A DNA stretch of 16,870 nt from CADEED01 sp035761265 (GTDB taxonomy: Bacteria > Pseudomonadota > Gammaproteobacteria > Steroidobacterales > Steroidobacteraceae), in assembly GCA_035761265.1 (NCBI GenBank), contig DASTRL010000027.1:1-16870 (forward strand), written 5' to 3'. Below the pieces are notes generated by a model. The model ran no database searches and was not told where the DNA came from. It saw nothing but the letters and a program-made list of their open reading frames with translations. The translations under genes and the position numbers were made by a program. Within the stretch, counting starts at the first letter, position 1. Every line of letters begins with the position of its first letter. Below are positions 1 through 7,214 of this stretch, one piece after another.

Positions 1-294
1 GAGCCGCAGTCGCGTGAGCAACGAAAGGGGAAAGCGCGCGATCTCACGGGATGAGGGCATTGGGCCGCATCGTACCTATTCCTGGCAGCGAAGCCCCAGT
101 CCACCGTGGCAGACCACAACGTTGCAAAAAATTCATGAAAAGTCCGGCGTTGCGGTCACTCGTCGCGCGACCGCGCGTCAGGGGCTGCCAATGTACGTCG
201 ACGCGGGAGCCATGGGTCCACGACGCGCCTGGCTCCCGCCGCCTGCGCCTGGTCTCCAGCCATCGGCTAACTACGCGCCAGCGGTTCCGGCGAT
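1..294. other. Left-edge stretch without a supported gene
   Basis: I see no convincing gene in this stretch. Open frames exist on both strands, but their predicted proteins are Arg/Pro-rich and low in complexity, as expected from chance frames in GC-rich DNA. The stretch lies downstream of the minus-strand NicO-type exporter. Its only notable structure is a strong inverted repeat at 203-239, listed separately. A gene truncated by the left edge of the window cannot be excluded. Confidence 0.5.
203..239 (-). terminator. Hairpin downstream of the NicO exporter gene, possible terminator
   Basis: GCGGGAGCCA at 203-212 pairs perfectly with TGGCTCCCGC at 230-239, giving a 10-bp GC-rich stem with a 17-nt loop. 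It starts about 55 nt past the stop codon of the minus-strand exporter gene, a suitable place for a transcription end. There is no run of T on either side, so it is not a classic intrinsic terminator. It may instead be a 3'-end stabilising hairpin or a chance dyad. Confidence 0.35.
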
Positions 295-1413
295 TCAACC
301 CCGCCCGAGCGCCGCCAGACCCTGGTAACCGACGTACAGCCCCACCAGCACGATGAGCGCTCCGGAAACGTAAGGCGCCTTGCGCGCGAACCCGCCGAAT
401 CCCTGCCAGCGTTTCGACACGTGACGCACGCTGAGCGCGGCCAGAGTGCCGGACGCGACCATGGTGATCGCGAGCCCGATGCTGAAACACAGCACGAGCG
501 TCGCGCCGAGTGCGATCTTCTCGAGCTGCAGGCACAGCAGCAGCACCGTGATGGAAGCGGGGCAGGGAATGAGCCCACCGGTGAGGCCGAAGAGCACGAT
601 CTGCCCGGTGGTCACCTGGCCGCTCGCAAACCGGCGGCGTATGTCATTCGCATGCGCAAGCTCGTGCGGGTCCTGGTAACCGGGCGCGGATATGTCGAGT
701 CCTTCGTACTCCTTGATCGCATGCGCGTGATCGTGCTCGACGAATTCCACGTCGAAGTCATGGGTGTGACTGCCGTGCCCGATTTTCAGCCGCGCCACGA
801 ATTCGTGCGGCTCCGGGATCTCCTGCGCCGATTCCAGGAACGCATCGCGCGCGCGGAAGGTGAAGGTCTGGCGCGATCCGTCCGGCCGCTCCGTTTCGAT
901 GGAGACGGATTCGGCCGCCCATGCATGACCCGGCTTCTCCTGGCGCAAGCGAAAGCGCGGCGGAACGCCGGCTTCGAAGATTTCGAGCTCGACCACGCCA
1001 TGCCCGGTGTCGACGCGCCGGATCGCTGCGTGCGAATGGTCGTGATCATGGAAATTCGCGGCCTCTCCGGCCCGCGCCGCGCGCCACGTGCGCCACAGCA
1101 TCCAGAACGCGATGGCGATGATCAGCGCGCCCGAGACCACCTGGAAGTACGGTTCGCTGGTGTGCGCATTCCAGTTGCGTCCGAAGTACAGGCCCGCCAT
1201 GGCGACGATCCATACGACCAGGGTGTGTGAAGCGGTCGCCGCGAGACCGAGCAGCACCGCCTGCCTGACCGTGCCGCGCACCGCGACGATGAACGCCGCC
1301 ATCATGGTCTTGGAATGCCCGGGCTCCAGCCCGTGCAGGGCGCCGAGCAGGATCGCGCTCGGGATGAACAGCCAGGCGTTGCCCTGCTGCAGGAGGGTCG
1401 TGAACGATGTCAT
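295..1413 (-). CDS. NicO/RcnA-family nickel/cobalt exporter with His-rich insert
   Basis: Inner-membrane transporter of the NicO/RcnA family, 372 residues, expected to export Ni(II)/Co(II). The N-terminal half has hydrophobic segments (about 15-35, 48-76, 90-108) with the family motif HGLEPGHSKT at 27-36. The C-terminal half has further segments (about 268-296, 300-328, 348-368) with LTGGLIPCPASI at 277-288. Between them lies a soluble insert of about 140 residues (120-260) with His/Asp clusters FHDHDHSHA (121-129) and, at 213-231, H213, H216, H218, H227, H229 and H231. E. coli RcnA (about 274 residues) has a much shorter loop. The ATG at 1413 is chosen because MTSFTTLL leads directly into the first helix. 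An in-frame extension upstream would run into the preceding gene. An AGGA lies just upstream. The gene starts 10 bp after the CsoR/RcnR-type gene, so the two are probably one operon. Metal choice is inferred from family. Confidence 0.85.
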   Translation of the reverse strand: MTSFTTLLQQGNAWLFIPSAILLGALHGLEPGHSKTMMAAFIVAVRGTVRQAVLLGLAATASHTLVVWIVAMAGLYFGRNWNAHTSEPYFQVVSGALIIAIAFWMLWRTWRAARAGEAANFHDHDHSHAAIRRVDTGHGVVELEIFEAGVPPRFRLRQEKPGHAWAAESVSIETERPDGSRQTFTFRARDAFLESAQEIPEPHEFVARLKIGHGSHTHDFDVEFVEHDHAHAIKEYEGLDISAPGYQDPHELAHANDIRRRFASGQVTTGQIVLFGLTGGLIPCPASITVLLLCLQLEKIALGATLVLCFSIGLAITMVASGTLAALSVRHVSKRWQGFGGFARKAPYVSGALIVLVGLYVGYQGLAALGRG

Positions 1414-1423
1414 TGTCCTGTCG

Positions 1424-1693
1424 CTACAGGTATTTGGTGATGGCCTTGAACTCGCGGATCGCGCCGCGGACATTGCGGGATTTCGCGCGCACCGCATGAT
1501 CGAGGCAGTGGTCGATGTGATCGTGCACGAGGGTGCGCTTCGCGCTCGCGATGGCGCTCTCGACCGCGTGGAGCTGCTGGGCGAGATCCAGGCATTCCCG
1601 GCCCTGCTCGATCATTCCAATGACCGTCTCGAGGTGCCCTCTGGCGCGCTTCAGGCGTTTGATGATTTCCGGATGCGATGGATGCGCTGACAT
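1424..1693 (-). CDS. CsoR/RcnR-family metal-sensing transcriptional repressor
   Basis: Small all-alpha DNA-binding repressor of the CsoR/RcnR/FrmR family, 89 residues, the usual family length. It begins MSAHPSHPEIIKRLKRARGH and carries a metal-site pattern of C34, H59 and C63, equivalent in spacing to the Cys-His-Cys ligands of CsoR. Further histidines (H4, H7, H57, H62, H66) could supply a Ni/Co-type site near the N terminus. The family releases DNA when metal binds. The ATG at 1693 is chosen because it matches the family N terminus and has TAGGAGA about 6 nt upstream. A longer in-frame extension adds unrelated Arg-rich sequence. It lies immediately upstream of the NicO-type exporter and very likely represses it. 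The C-H-C ligand set resembles copper sensors, but the partner gene suggests nickel/cobalt, so the inducer is uncertain. Confidence 0.85.
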   Translation of the reverse strand: MSAHPSHPEIIKRLKRARGHLETVIGMIEQGRECLDLAQQLHAVESAIASAKRTLVHDHIDHCLDHAVRAKSRNVRGAIREFKAITKYL

Positions 1694-1704
1694 GGATGGT
1701 CTCC

Positions 1705-1723
1705 TATCCCGGGGGAGAGGATA
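1705..1723. promoter_or_regulatory. Candidate CsoR/RcnR-type operator upstream of the repressor gene
   Basis: TATCC (1705-1709) and GGATA (1719-1723) form an inverted repeat around a 9-nt core containing CGGGGG. RcnR and CsoR relatives recognise a G-tract flanked by AT-containing inverted repeats, and this has that look. It sits 11 bp before the repressor start codon and overlaps its ribosome-binding site, a good place for autorepression. No -10/-35 pair was convincing. Confidence 0.45.
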
Positions 1724-1777
1724 CAAGACAACCGCCCCAAACGGCTTTTCACCGCAACTGCGATTCCGGCGTCGCGT

Positions 1778-1812
1778 AATGCACACTGATTGCATTCCGC
1801 GGCAATTCGCGG
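1778..1812. repeat. Two adjacent inverted repeats in the divergent intergenic region
   Basis: AATGCA (1778-1783) and TGCATT (1791-1796) form a 6-bp dyad with a 7-nt spacer. Immediately next to it, CCGCG (1797-1801) and CGCGG (1808-1812) form a 5-bp dyad with a 6-nt spacer. They lie in the 214-bp gap between the metal repressor gene and the DUF1259 gene, about 100 bp before the latter. They could be operator sites for the DUF1259 gene. No known binding motif is recognised. Confidence 0.25.
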
Positions 1813-1907
1813 TTGAGTGCGCATCCAGGGATCGAGGTCCAATGTCGCGGCGAGCGGCGCTTGGACCGCCATGGCCGCATTGATTCGTTCATTACCGGAG
1901 TCTCATC

Positions 1908-2801
1908 ATGCCCCGCATCTTCTCCGTGCTGATCTGCTCCACGAGCCTGGCGATCTCGATCGCGGCACACGCTGGCGAGGGCGACTGGTCGAAGGTCGAC
2001 CAGCTTCTCGGCCGCAAAGGCGCGACGCCGACCGCCGAGATTCACCGCTATGGATTCCCGCGTTCCGATCTGCACGTGACCGTGGATGGCGTGACTCTCA
2101 AGCCGGCCTTCGCGCTCGGCGGCTGGGCCGCCTTCGAGACCATGCCCTCGGGTGGCTCGATGCTGATGGGAGATCTCGTGCTCCTCGACACCGAGATCAG
2201 TCCCGTCATGAAGAAGCTGCTGGACGAGGGTCTCGAAGTGAGCGCCATCCACAATCACTTGTTGCGAACTTCAGTGCCGATCTTCTACATGCACGTCGGC
2301 GGTCACGGAGAGCCGGTGAAACTGGCGCAGTCGCTGCGCGCGGCGCTGGCACTCAGCAAGACTCCGCTCGCCCAGACTGCGCCTGCCACGCCGCCGCCGC
2401 CGGTCGATCTCGACACCCCGGCGCTGGAGAGGAGCCTGGGCGGCAAGAGCTCGGCGAATGGCGGCGTCTGCCAATTCGGATTTCCGCGCGCGGAGGCGAT
2501 CACGGAAGACGGCATGGCCGTGCCGCCGCCGATGGGGACGGCGACCGCAATAAACTTTCAACCGACCGGCCCGGGAAATGCGGCGATCACGGGAGACTTC
2601 GTGCTGATCTCGAGCGAGGTCGATCCCGTGATGAAGACGCTGCGCCAGAATGGCATCGAAGTGACCGCGCTGCACAGTCACATGGTCGGTGAATCGCCGC
2701 GCCTGTACTTCATGCATTTCTGGGCAAACGGCGATGCGCAAAAGCTCGCCCACGGCCTGCGCGCGGCGCTTGACGTGATGAATCTCAGGCGGGGCTCCTG
2801 A
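1908..2801 (+). CDS. Secreted tandem DUF1259 (LppY/LpqO-like) protein
   Basis: Predicted exported protein of 297 residues with a signal peptide at 1-22 ending AAHA. Two homologous DUF1259 units follow, at about 24-150 and 168-290, joined by a Pro-rich linker (159-166). The repeats match closely: YGFPRSD and FGFPRAE at the start of each, GDLVLLDTEISPVMK against GDFVLISSEVDPVMK, AIHNHLL (H115, H117) against ALHSHMV (H256, H258), FYMH (H129) against YFMH (H270), and a closing LRAAL. The paired HxH plus MH residues look like a possible metal site in each unit, but this is inference. DUF1259 proteins (LppY, LpqO) have no established function. ATG at 1908 has GGAG 8 nt upstream and gives a clean signal peptide. 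The gene is convergent with cusA, with only 4 bp between their stop codons. Its place inside a metal-efflux cluster suggests a role in metal stress. Confidence 0.8.
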   Translation: MPRIFSVLICSTSLAISIAAHAGEGDWSKVDQLLGRKGATPTAEIHRYGFPRSDLHVTVDGVTLKPAFALGGWAAFETMPSGGSMLMGDLVLLDTEISPVMKKLLDEGLEVSAIHNHLLRTSVPIFYMHVGGHGEPVKLAQSLRAALALSKTPLAQTAPATPPPPVDLDTPALERSLGGKSSANGGVCQFGFPRAEAITEDGMAVPPPMGTATAINFQPTGPGNAAITGDFVLISSEVDPVMKTLRQNGIEVTALHSHMVGESPRLYFMHFWANGDAQKLAHGLRAALDVMNLRRGS

Positions 2802-2805
2802 AGTC

Positions 2806-5800
2806 TCACGTTTCCTTCTGCAGATTCCTCCGGCGCAGGAGCAGGTACGCGGCCGGCACCACGAGCAGCGACAAGAGGGGTGCCGTGATCATTCCGCCGA
2901 TCATGGGTGCCGCGATGCGTTGCATGACCTCCGACCCGGTGCCGTGGCTCCACATGATGGGCAGCAGGCCGGCGACGATCACGCACACCGTCATGGCCTT
3001 GGGTCGCACGCGCATCGCTGCTCCTTCGCGAATCGCCTCATGCAGGGATTCTTCCGAGGCCTGGCCGCGCGCGAGGCGATCCTCCCAGGCGTGTTTGAGA
3101 TAGATCAGCATCACGACGCCGAACTCGGCCGCAACTCCTGCCAGCGCGATGAAACCCACGGCGGAGGCGATGGATATCGCATGGCCAAGGGCGTAGATGA
3201 GCCAGAACCCGCCGATCAGTGCGAATGGAAGTGTCGCCATGATGAGGGCCGCCTCGTCGAGCCGCCGGAAAGTCAGGTACAGCAGCACGAAGATCACGAC
3301 CAGGGTGAACGGCACGACGATCCTGAGCTTGGCGGAGGCGCGCTCGAGATATTCGAACTGGCCGGACCAGGTGATCGAGTAGCCGGGCGGCAGCCGCACG
3401 CTGTTGGCTACACGCGCGCGCATGTCATTCACCGCGGAACGCAGGTCGCGACCGCGCAGGTCGACGTAGACCCAACCGGACAGACGCGCATTCTCGCTGC
3501 GCAGCATGGGCGGTCCATCGACCACGGTGAGCTTCGCCACCGTGCCCAGGGTGATCTGGGCGCCGTTCGCGGCGACGATCGGCAGCTGGCGCAGATCGTC
3601 CAGCGAATCGCGCAGCTCGCGCGGGTATCGCACGCTGATGGGAAAGCGCTGCAGGCCTTCGACCGTTTCGGACACCGTCTCGCCACCGATGGCGGCGCTG
3701 ACGACACTCTGCACATCGGCGATGTTCATGCCGTACCGCGCCGCGGCGTCGCGCTCGATGTCGACTTCGATGTAGCGTCCACCGCTCAGGCGTTCGGCCA
3801 GCGCCGAGCTCACGCCCGCGACGCCTTTGACGGCGTGCTCGATCTCGAGCGTCAGGCGATCGATCACGGCGGGATCCGTGCCGGCGACCTTGACGCCCAC
3901 GGGGCTCTTGATGCCGGTGGCGAGCATGTCGATGCGATTGCGGATCGGTGGCACCCACACATTGGCGAGCCCCGGCACCTGGAGCCTGGCATCCAGTTCT
4001 TCGATCAACTTCTCGGGCGTCATGCCGGCGCGCCACTGATCACGTGGTTTGAAGCGGATGGTGGTCTCCATCATTTCGAGCGGGGCGGGATCCGTGGCGG
4101 TTTCCGCGCGACCCATCTTTCCGAACACCCGGTCGACTTCCGGGACGGTGCGGATCATCCGGTCGGTCTGCTGGAGAATCTGCGACGCCTTGCCCGCGGA
4201 AAGTCCGGGCAAGGTCGACGGCATGTACAGCACATCGCCCTCATCGAGCGGCGGCAGGAACTCGCCACCCAGGCGCAGCACCGGCCAGGCCGTGAGCGCG
4301 AGCAGCACCAGCCCGGCCGCAAGGGTCATCTTTGGATGCTCGAGCACGCGATTCAGGATCGGCTGGTACGCGCGCACCAGCAGCCGATTGACCGGATTGC
4401 GTTCCTCCGCGGGTATGCGGCCACGAACGAAATAGCCCATCAGCACCGGCACCAGGGTCACGGCCAGCCCGGCCGCGGCGGCCATCGCGTAGGTCTTGGT
4501 GTAGGCGAGCGGTGCGAAGAGGCGTCCCTCCTGCGCCTCGAGCGTGAAGATCGGCACGAATGACAGCGTGATGATGAGGAGGCTGAAGAAAAGCGCGGGG
4601 CCCACCTGGATGCTCGCATCCGCGACCAACCGCCAATGCTCGGCGGCTTGCGGCGCGCGCCCGTGTTCCGCGCGCCAGCGTTCGAGCTGCTTGTGCAGGT
4701 TCTCGATCATCACGATGGCGGCATCCACCATGGCGCCGATGGCGATGGCGATCCCGCCCAGCGACATGATGTTGGCGTTCACTGCCTGGTAGCGCATGAC
4801 GATGAACGCCATCAGCACGCCGAGCGGCAGCGAGACGATCGCGACCAGCGCGGAGCGCAGGTGGAACAGGAACGCGGCGCAGACCAGCGCCACGACGATG
4901 AACTCTTCGCCGAGCTTCCAGGTGAGATTGTCGACGGCGCGCTCGATGAGCGCGGAGCGATCATAGGTCTCGACGATCTCGACGCCGGCGGGAAGCCCGC
5001 GCTCGAGCTCCGCGAGCTTCGCCTTGACGGCCTCGATGGTGGCGAGCGCGTTCTTGCCGGAACGCATGATGATGATACCGCCGGTCACCTCGCCTTCGCC
5101 GTCGAGTTCGGCGATGCCGCGGCGCAGCTCCGGGCCGATCTGGATGCGGGCGACGTCGCCCAGGCGCACGGGCACGCCGCTCGAGTTCACGCGCAGCGGA
5201 ATGGCGCGGAAGTCGTCGAGCGTCTTGAGGTAGCCGGTGGCGCGCAGCATGAACTCCGCTTCCGCGAGTTCCAGGACGGAACCGCCCGCTTCCTGGTTCG
5301 CGTTTCGTATCGCATCGATGACCGCGCTGTGCGTGATGCCGTAGGCGCGCAGCCGATCGGGGTCGAGCACCACCTGGTACTGGCGCACGGCGCCGCCGAG
5401 GGTGGCGACCTCCGCCACGTCGGGGACGGTCTTTAGTTCGTACTTGAGAAACCAGTCCTGTATCGCGCGCAACTGCGAGATGTCGTGCTTGCCCGTGCGA
5501 TCGACGAGCGCGTACTCGTAGATCCAGCCGACGCCGGTGGCATCGGGCCCGATCGACGCCTGCGCACCCGCGGGCAGTCGACCCTGCACCTGGTTCAGAT
5601 ATTCGAGCACGCGTGAGCGGGCCCAGTACAGGTCCGTGCCATCCTCGAACAGCACGTAGACGAACGAGTCCCCGAAGAATGAATAACCGCGCACGGACTT
5701 CGCGCCCGGCACCGACAGCATGGTCGTGGTGAGTGGATAGGTGACCTGATTCTCGACGATGCGCGGCGCCTGGCCCGGATACTGCGTGCGGATGATCACC

Positions 5801-5937
5801 TGGACATCCGAAAGATCCGGCAACGCATCGAGCGGTGTCCGCGACACCGACCAGATTCCCCACCCCGCGACGACCAGCGTGGCCAGCAGCACCAGGAACC
5901 GGTTGCCCAGCGACCAGCGGATGATCGCGGCGATCAC
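2806..5937 (-). CDS. CusA, copper/silver RND efflux pump
   Basis: Inner-membrane heavy-metal RND transporter, 1043 residues, full length for the family. It uses proton import to drive Cu(I)/Ag(I) export through CusB and CusC. The three methionines that form the periplasmic substrate site of E. coli CusA (573, 623, 672) are present here at M572 (YMPSTLPG), M622 (PLEMMETT) and M671 (NRIDMLATG). Proton-relay residues are conserved: D405 and E412 in GAMVDAAIVMIEN, E938 in GVAAEFGVV, and K980 in RPKAMT. This separates it from CzcA-type Zn/Co/Cd pumps. Hydrophobic helices occur near 14-30, 345-500, 540-555 and 875-1035, leaving two large periplasmic loops. The start codon is GTG at 5937, which overlaps the cusB stop as GTGA. 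It gives an N terminus like that of E. coli CusA, and translation is probably coupled. Last gene of the operon. Confidence 0.95.
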   Translation of the reverse strand: MIAAIIRWSLGNRFLVLLATLVVAGWGIWSVSRTPLDALPDLSDVQVIIRTQYPGQAPRIVENQVTYPLTTTMLSVPGAKSVRGYSFFGDSFVYVLFEDGTDLYWARSRVLEYLNQVQGRLPAGAQASIGPDATGVGWIYEYALVDRTGKHDISQLRAIQDWFLKYELKTVPDVAEVATLGGAVRQYQVVLDPDRLRAYGITHSAVIDAIRNANQEAGGSVLELAEAEFMLRATGYLKTLDDFRAIPLRVNSSGVPVRLGDVARIQIGPELRRGIAELDGEGEVTGGIIIMRSGKNALATIEAVKAKLAELERGLPAGVEIVETYDRSALIERAVDNLTWKLGEEFIVVALVCAAFLFHLRSALVAIVSLPLGVLMAFIVMRYQAVNANIMSLGGIAIAIGAMVDAAIVMIENLHKQLERWRAEHGRAPQAAEHWRLVADASIQVGPALFFSLLIITLSFVPIFTLEAQEGRLFAPLAYTKTYAMAAAAGLAVTLVPVLMGYFVRGRIPAEERNPVNRLLVRAYQPILNRVLEHPKMTLAAGLVLLALTAWPVLRLGGEFLPPLDEGDVLYMPSTLPGLSAGKASQILQQTDRMIRTVPEVDRVFGKMGRAETATDPAPLEMMETTIRFKPRDQWRAGMTPEKLIEELDARLQVPGLANVWVPPIRNRIDMLATGIKSPVGVKVAGTDPAVIDRLTLEIEHAVKGVAGVSSALAERLSGGRYIEVDIERDAAARYGMNIADVQSVVSAAIGGETVSETVEGLQRFPISVRYPRELRDSLDDLRQLPIVAANGAQITLGTVAKLTVVDGPPMLRSENARLSGWVYVDLRGRDLRSAVNDMRARVANSVRLPPGYSITWSGQFEYLERASAKLRIVVPFTLVVIFVLLYLTFRRLDEAALIMATLPFALIGGFWLIYALGHAISIASAVGFIALAGVAAEFGVVMLIYLKHAWEDRLARGQASEESLHEAIREGAAMRVRPKAMTVCVIVAGLLPIMWSHGTGSEVMQRIAAPMIGGMITAPLLSLLVVPAAYLLLRRRNLQKET

Positions 5938-7214
5938 GGCTGGTGCCCCGATGGATCGTGCTCCGCGGGCTTCGCCGGAATTGCCGATGCCGGCGAAGAC
6001 TCGGGCGCCGCAAGGCGCGACTCGGCGGACTTGAGGCTGGCCTCCGAGTCGATGAGGAACTGCCCGGAGAGCACGATGGAATCACCTGCCTCGAGCCCGG
6101 AGAGAATGACGGTCTTGCCCCCGGACTCCGCGCCCGTCTTCACCTCGCGCACCTCGTATCCCGCACCTTCGTGCGCGACGATGACGACGGAACGCAGGCC
6201 CGTGGCAATCACGGCCTCGCTGGGGATCACCAGCCGCGGCGCGGCTGGCGCAGCGGCGAATTCGACCGACACGAACATGCCGGGCAGGAGCCGGGTGGCG
6301 TGATTTTGGATTTCCACGCGCACGGGCAGCGTGCGCGTCGCGGCGTCGAGGTCGGGCAGGATGGCGAGCACCCGCCCGGCGAATCTCTCGCCCGGCCAGG
6401 CCGCCGCGGTCACGGAGACTTCCGCATCCTTCGATACCGACGATACCTGGGTCTCCGGCACTTGCGCGATGGCCCAGACCTTGCGCAATGAGTTCACGCG
6501 AAACAACGGCGTGCCTTCGGCGATCGCGGCACCTTCGCGCACCGCGAGCTCCGTGACCACCCCGTCGATCGGAGCGTAGATAGTCGTGGCGGACAGGACC
6601 TTGCGCGTCGTCTCGAGCTGCGCGATCGCGGATTGCGGAACACCGAGTACCTGCAGCCGCTCGCGCGCTGCGCTGCGTATCTCGCGGCCGCGCACCGACT
6701 CCGCGCCCAGCAGCGCCAGGTATTCCTCCTGCGCAGAGATCCACGCCGGCGCCACCAGGTCCGCGAGCGGCTGACCGCGTTTGACCGCCTGCAGGTTCGA
6801 TTTCACGTGCAGCCGTTGCACATAGCCGGACACGCGCGACTGGACGACTTCGAGCAAGTCTTCGTCGAACGACACCGTGCCTACCGCGGTGAGTTGCGTG
6901 GACCATGGGGCGCTTTCGACCTTGCCGAGACGCACACCGAGGTTCTGGCTCGCAACCGGGCTGATCCTGACACCGCCATCTTCGCGCTCGTCGGCGTAGA
7001 CGGGCACGAGTTGCATGTCCATGAAGGGAGATTTCCCCGGCTTGTCGAACTTGACGTCCGGCTTCATCGGGTCGTGCCAGTAGAGAATCCTGCGGCCTTC
7101 TTCTGTACGCCCCGGCGCCGCTTCTCCGGAGTGCCAACGCGTGAGGCCAAAACCCAATGCAGCGCCGATCGCGAGCGTTGCCAGAAGCGCAATGGAAAGT
7201 CTGGTGCGATTCAT
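5934..7214 (-). CDS. CusB, periplasmic adaptor of the copper/silver efflux pump
   Basis: Membrane-fusion protein, 426 residues, that links CusA to CusC and hands metal to the pump. An N-terminal membrane anchor or signal (6-24) is followed by a heavy-metal-binding segment at about 43-76 beginning ILYWHDPMKPD and including GKSPFMDMQLVPVY. Its methionines M50, M65 and M67 correspond to the Cu(I)-binding Met residues of E. coli CusB. Next come the barrel-sandwich/lipoyl halves (VQSRVSGYVQRLHV near 124-137 and YAPIDGVVTEL in the second half), an alpha-hairpin and a beta-barrel. The C-terminal tail is Pro/His-containing (AEHDPSGHQP). No CusF domain is fused at the C terminus. ATG at 7214 overlaps the cusC stop as ATGA and has GGGGAG about 7 nt upstream. 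Confidence 0.94.
   Translation of the reverse strand: MNRTRLSIALLATLAIGAALGFGLTRWHSGEAAPGRTEEGRRILYWHDPMKPDVKFDKPGKSPFMDMQLVPVYADEREDGGVRISPVASQNLGVRLGKVESAPWSTQLTAVGTVSFDEDLLEVVQSRVSGYVQRLHVKSNLQAVKRGQPLADLVAPAWISAQEEYLALLGAESVRGREIRSAARERLQVLGVPQSAIAQLETTRKVLSATTIYAPIDGVVTELAVREGAAIAEGTPLFRVNSLRKVWAIAQVPETQVSSVSKDAEVSVTAAAWPGERFAGRVLAILPDLDAATRTLPVRVEIQNHATRLLPGMFVSVEFAAAPAAPRLVIPSEAVIATGLRSVVIVAHEGAGYEVREVKTGAESGGKTVILSGLEAGDSIVLSGQFLIDSEASLKSAESRLAAPESSPASAIPAKPAEHDPSGHQP

Noticed and set aside
421..1230. Plus-strand open frame of 269 codons opposite the NicO exporter gene
   Set aside because: Arg/Glu/His-rich sequence without domain features, lying fully antisense to a clear membrane transporter. 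It is a GC-rich shadow frame.
2920..4563. Plus-strand open frame of 547 codons opposite cusA
   Set aside because: Composition rich in Asp, His, Gln and Arg, with no recognisable motif. cusA on the other strand has full family conservation.
2806..5937. Assigning the RND pump as CzcA (Co/Zn/Cd)
   Set aside because: The three CusA methionines and the GAMVDAAIVMIEN motif indicate the monovalent Cu/Ag type.
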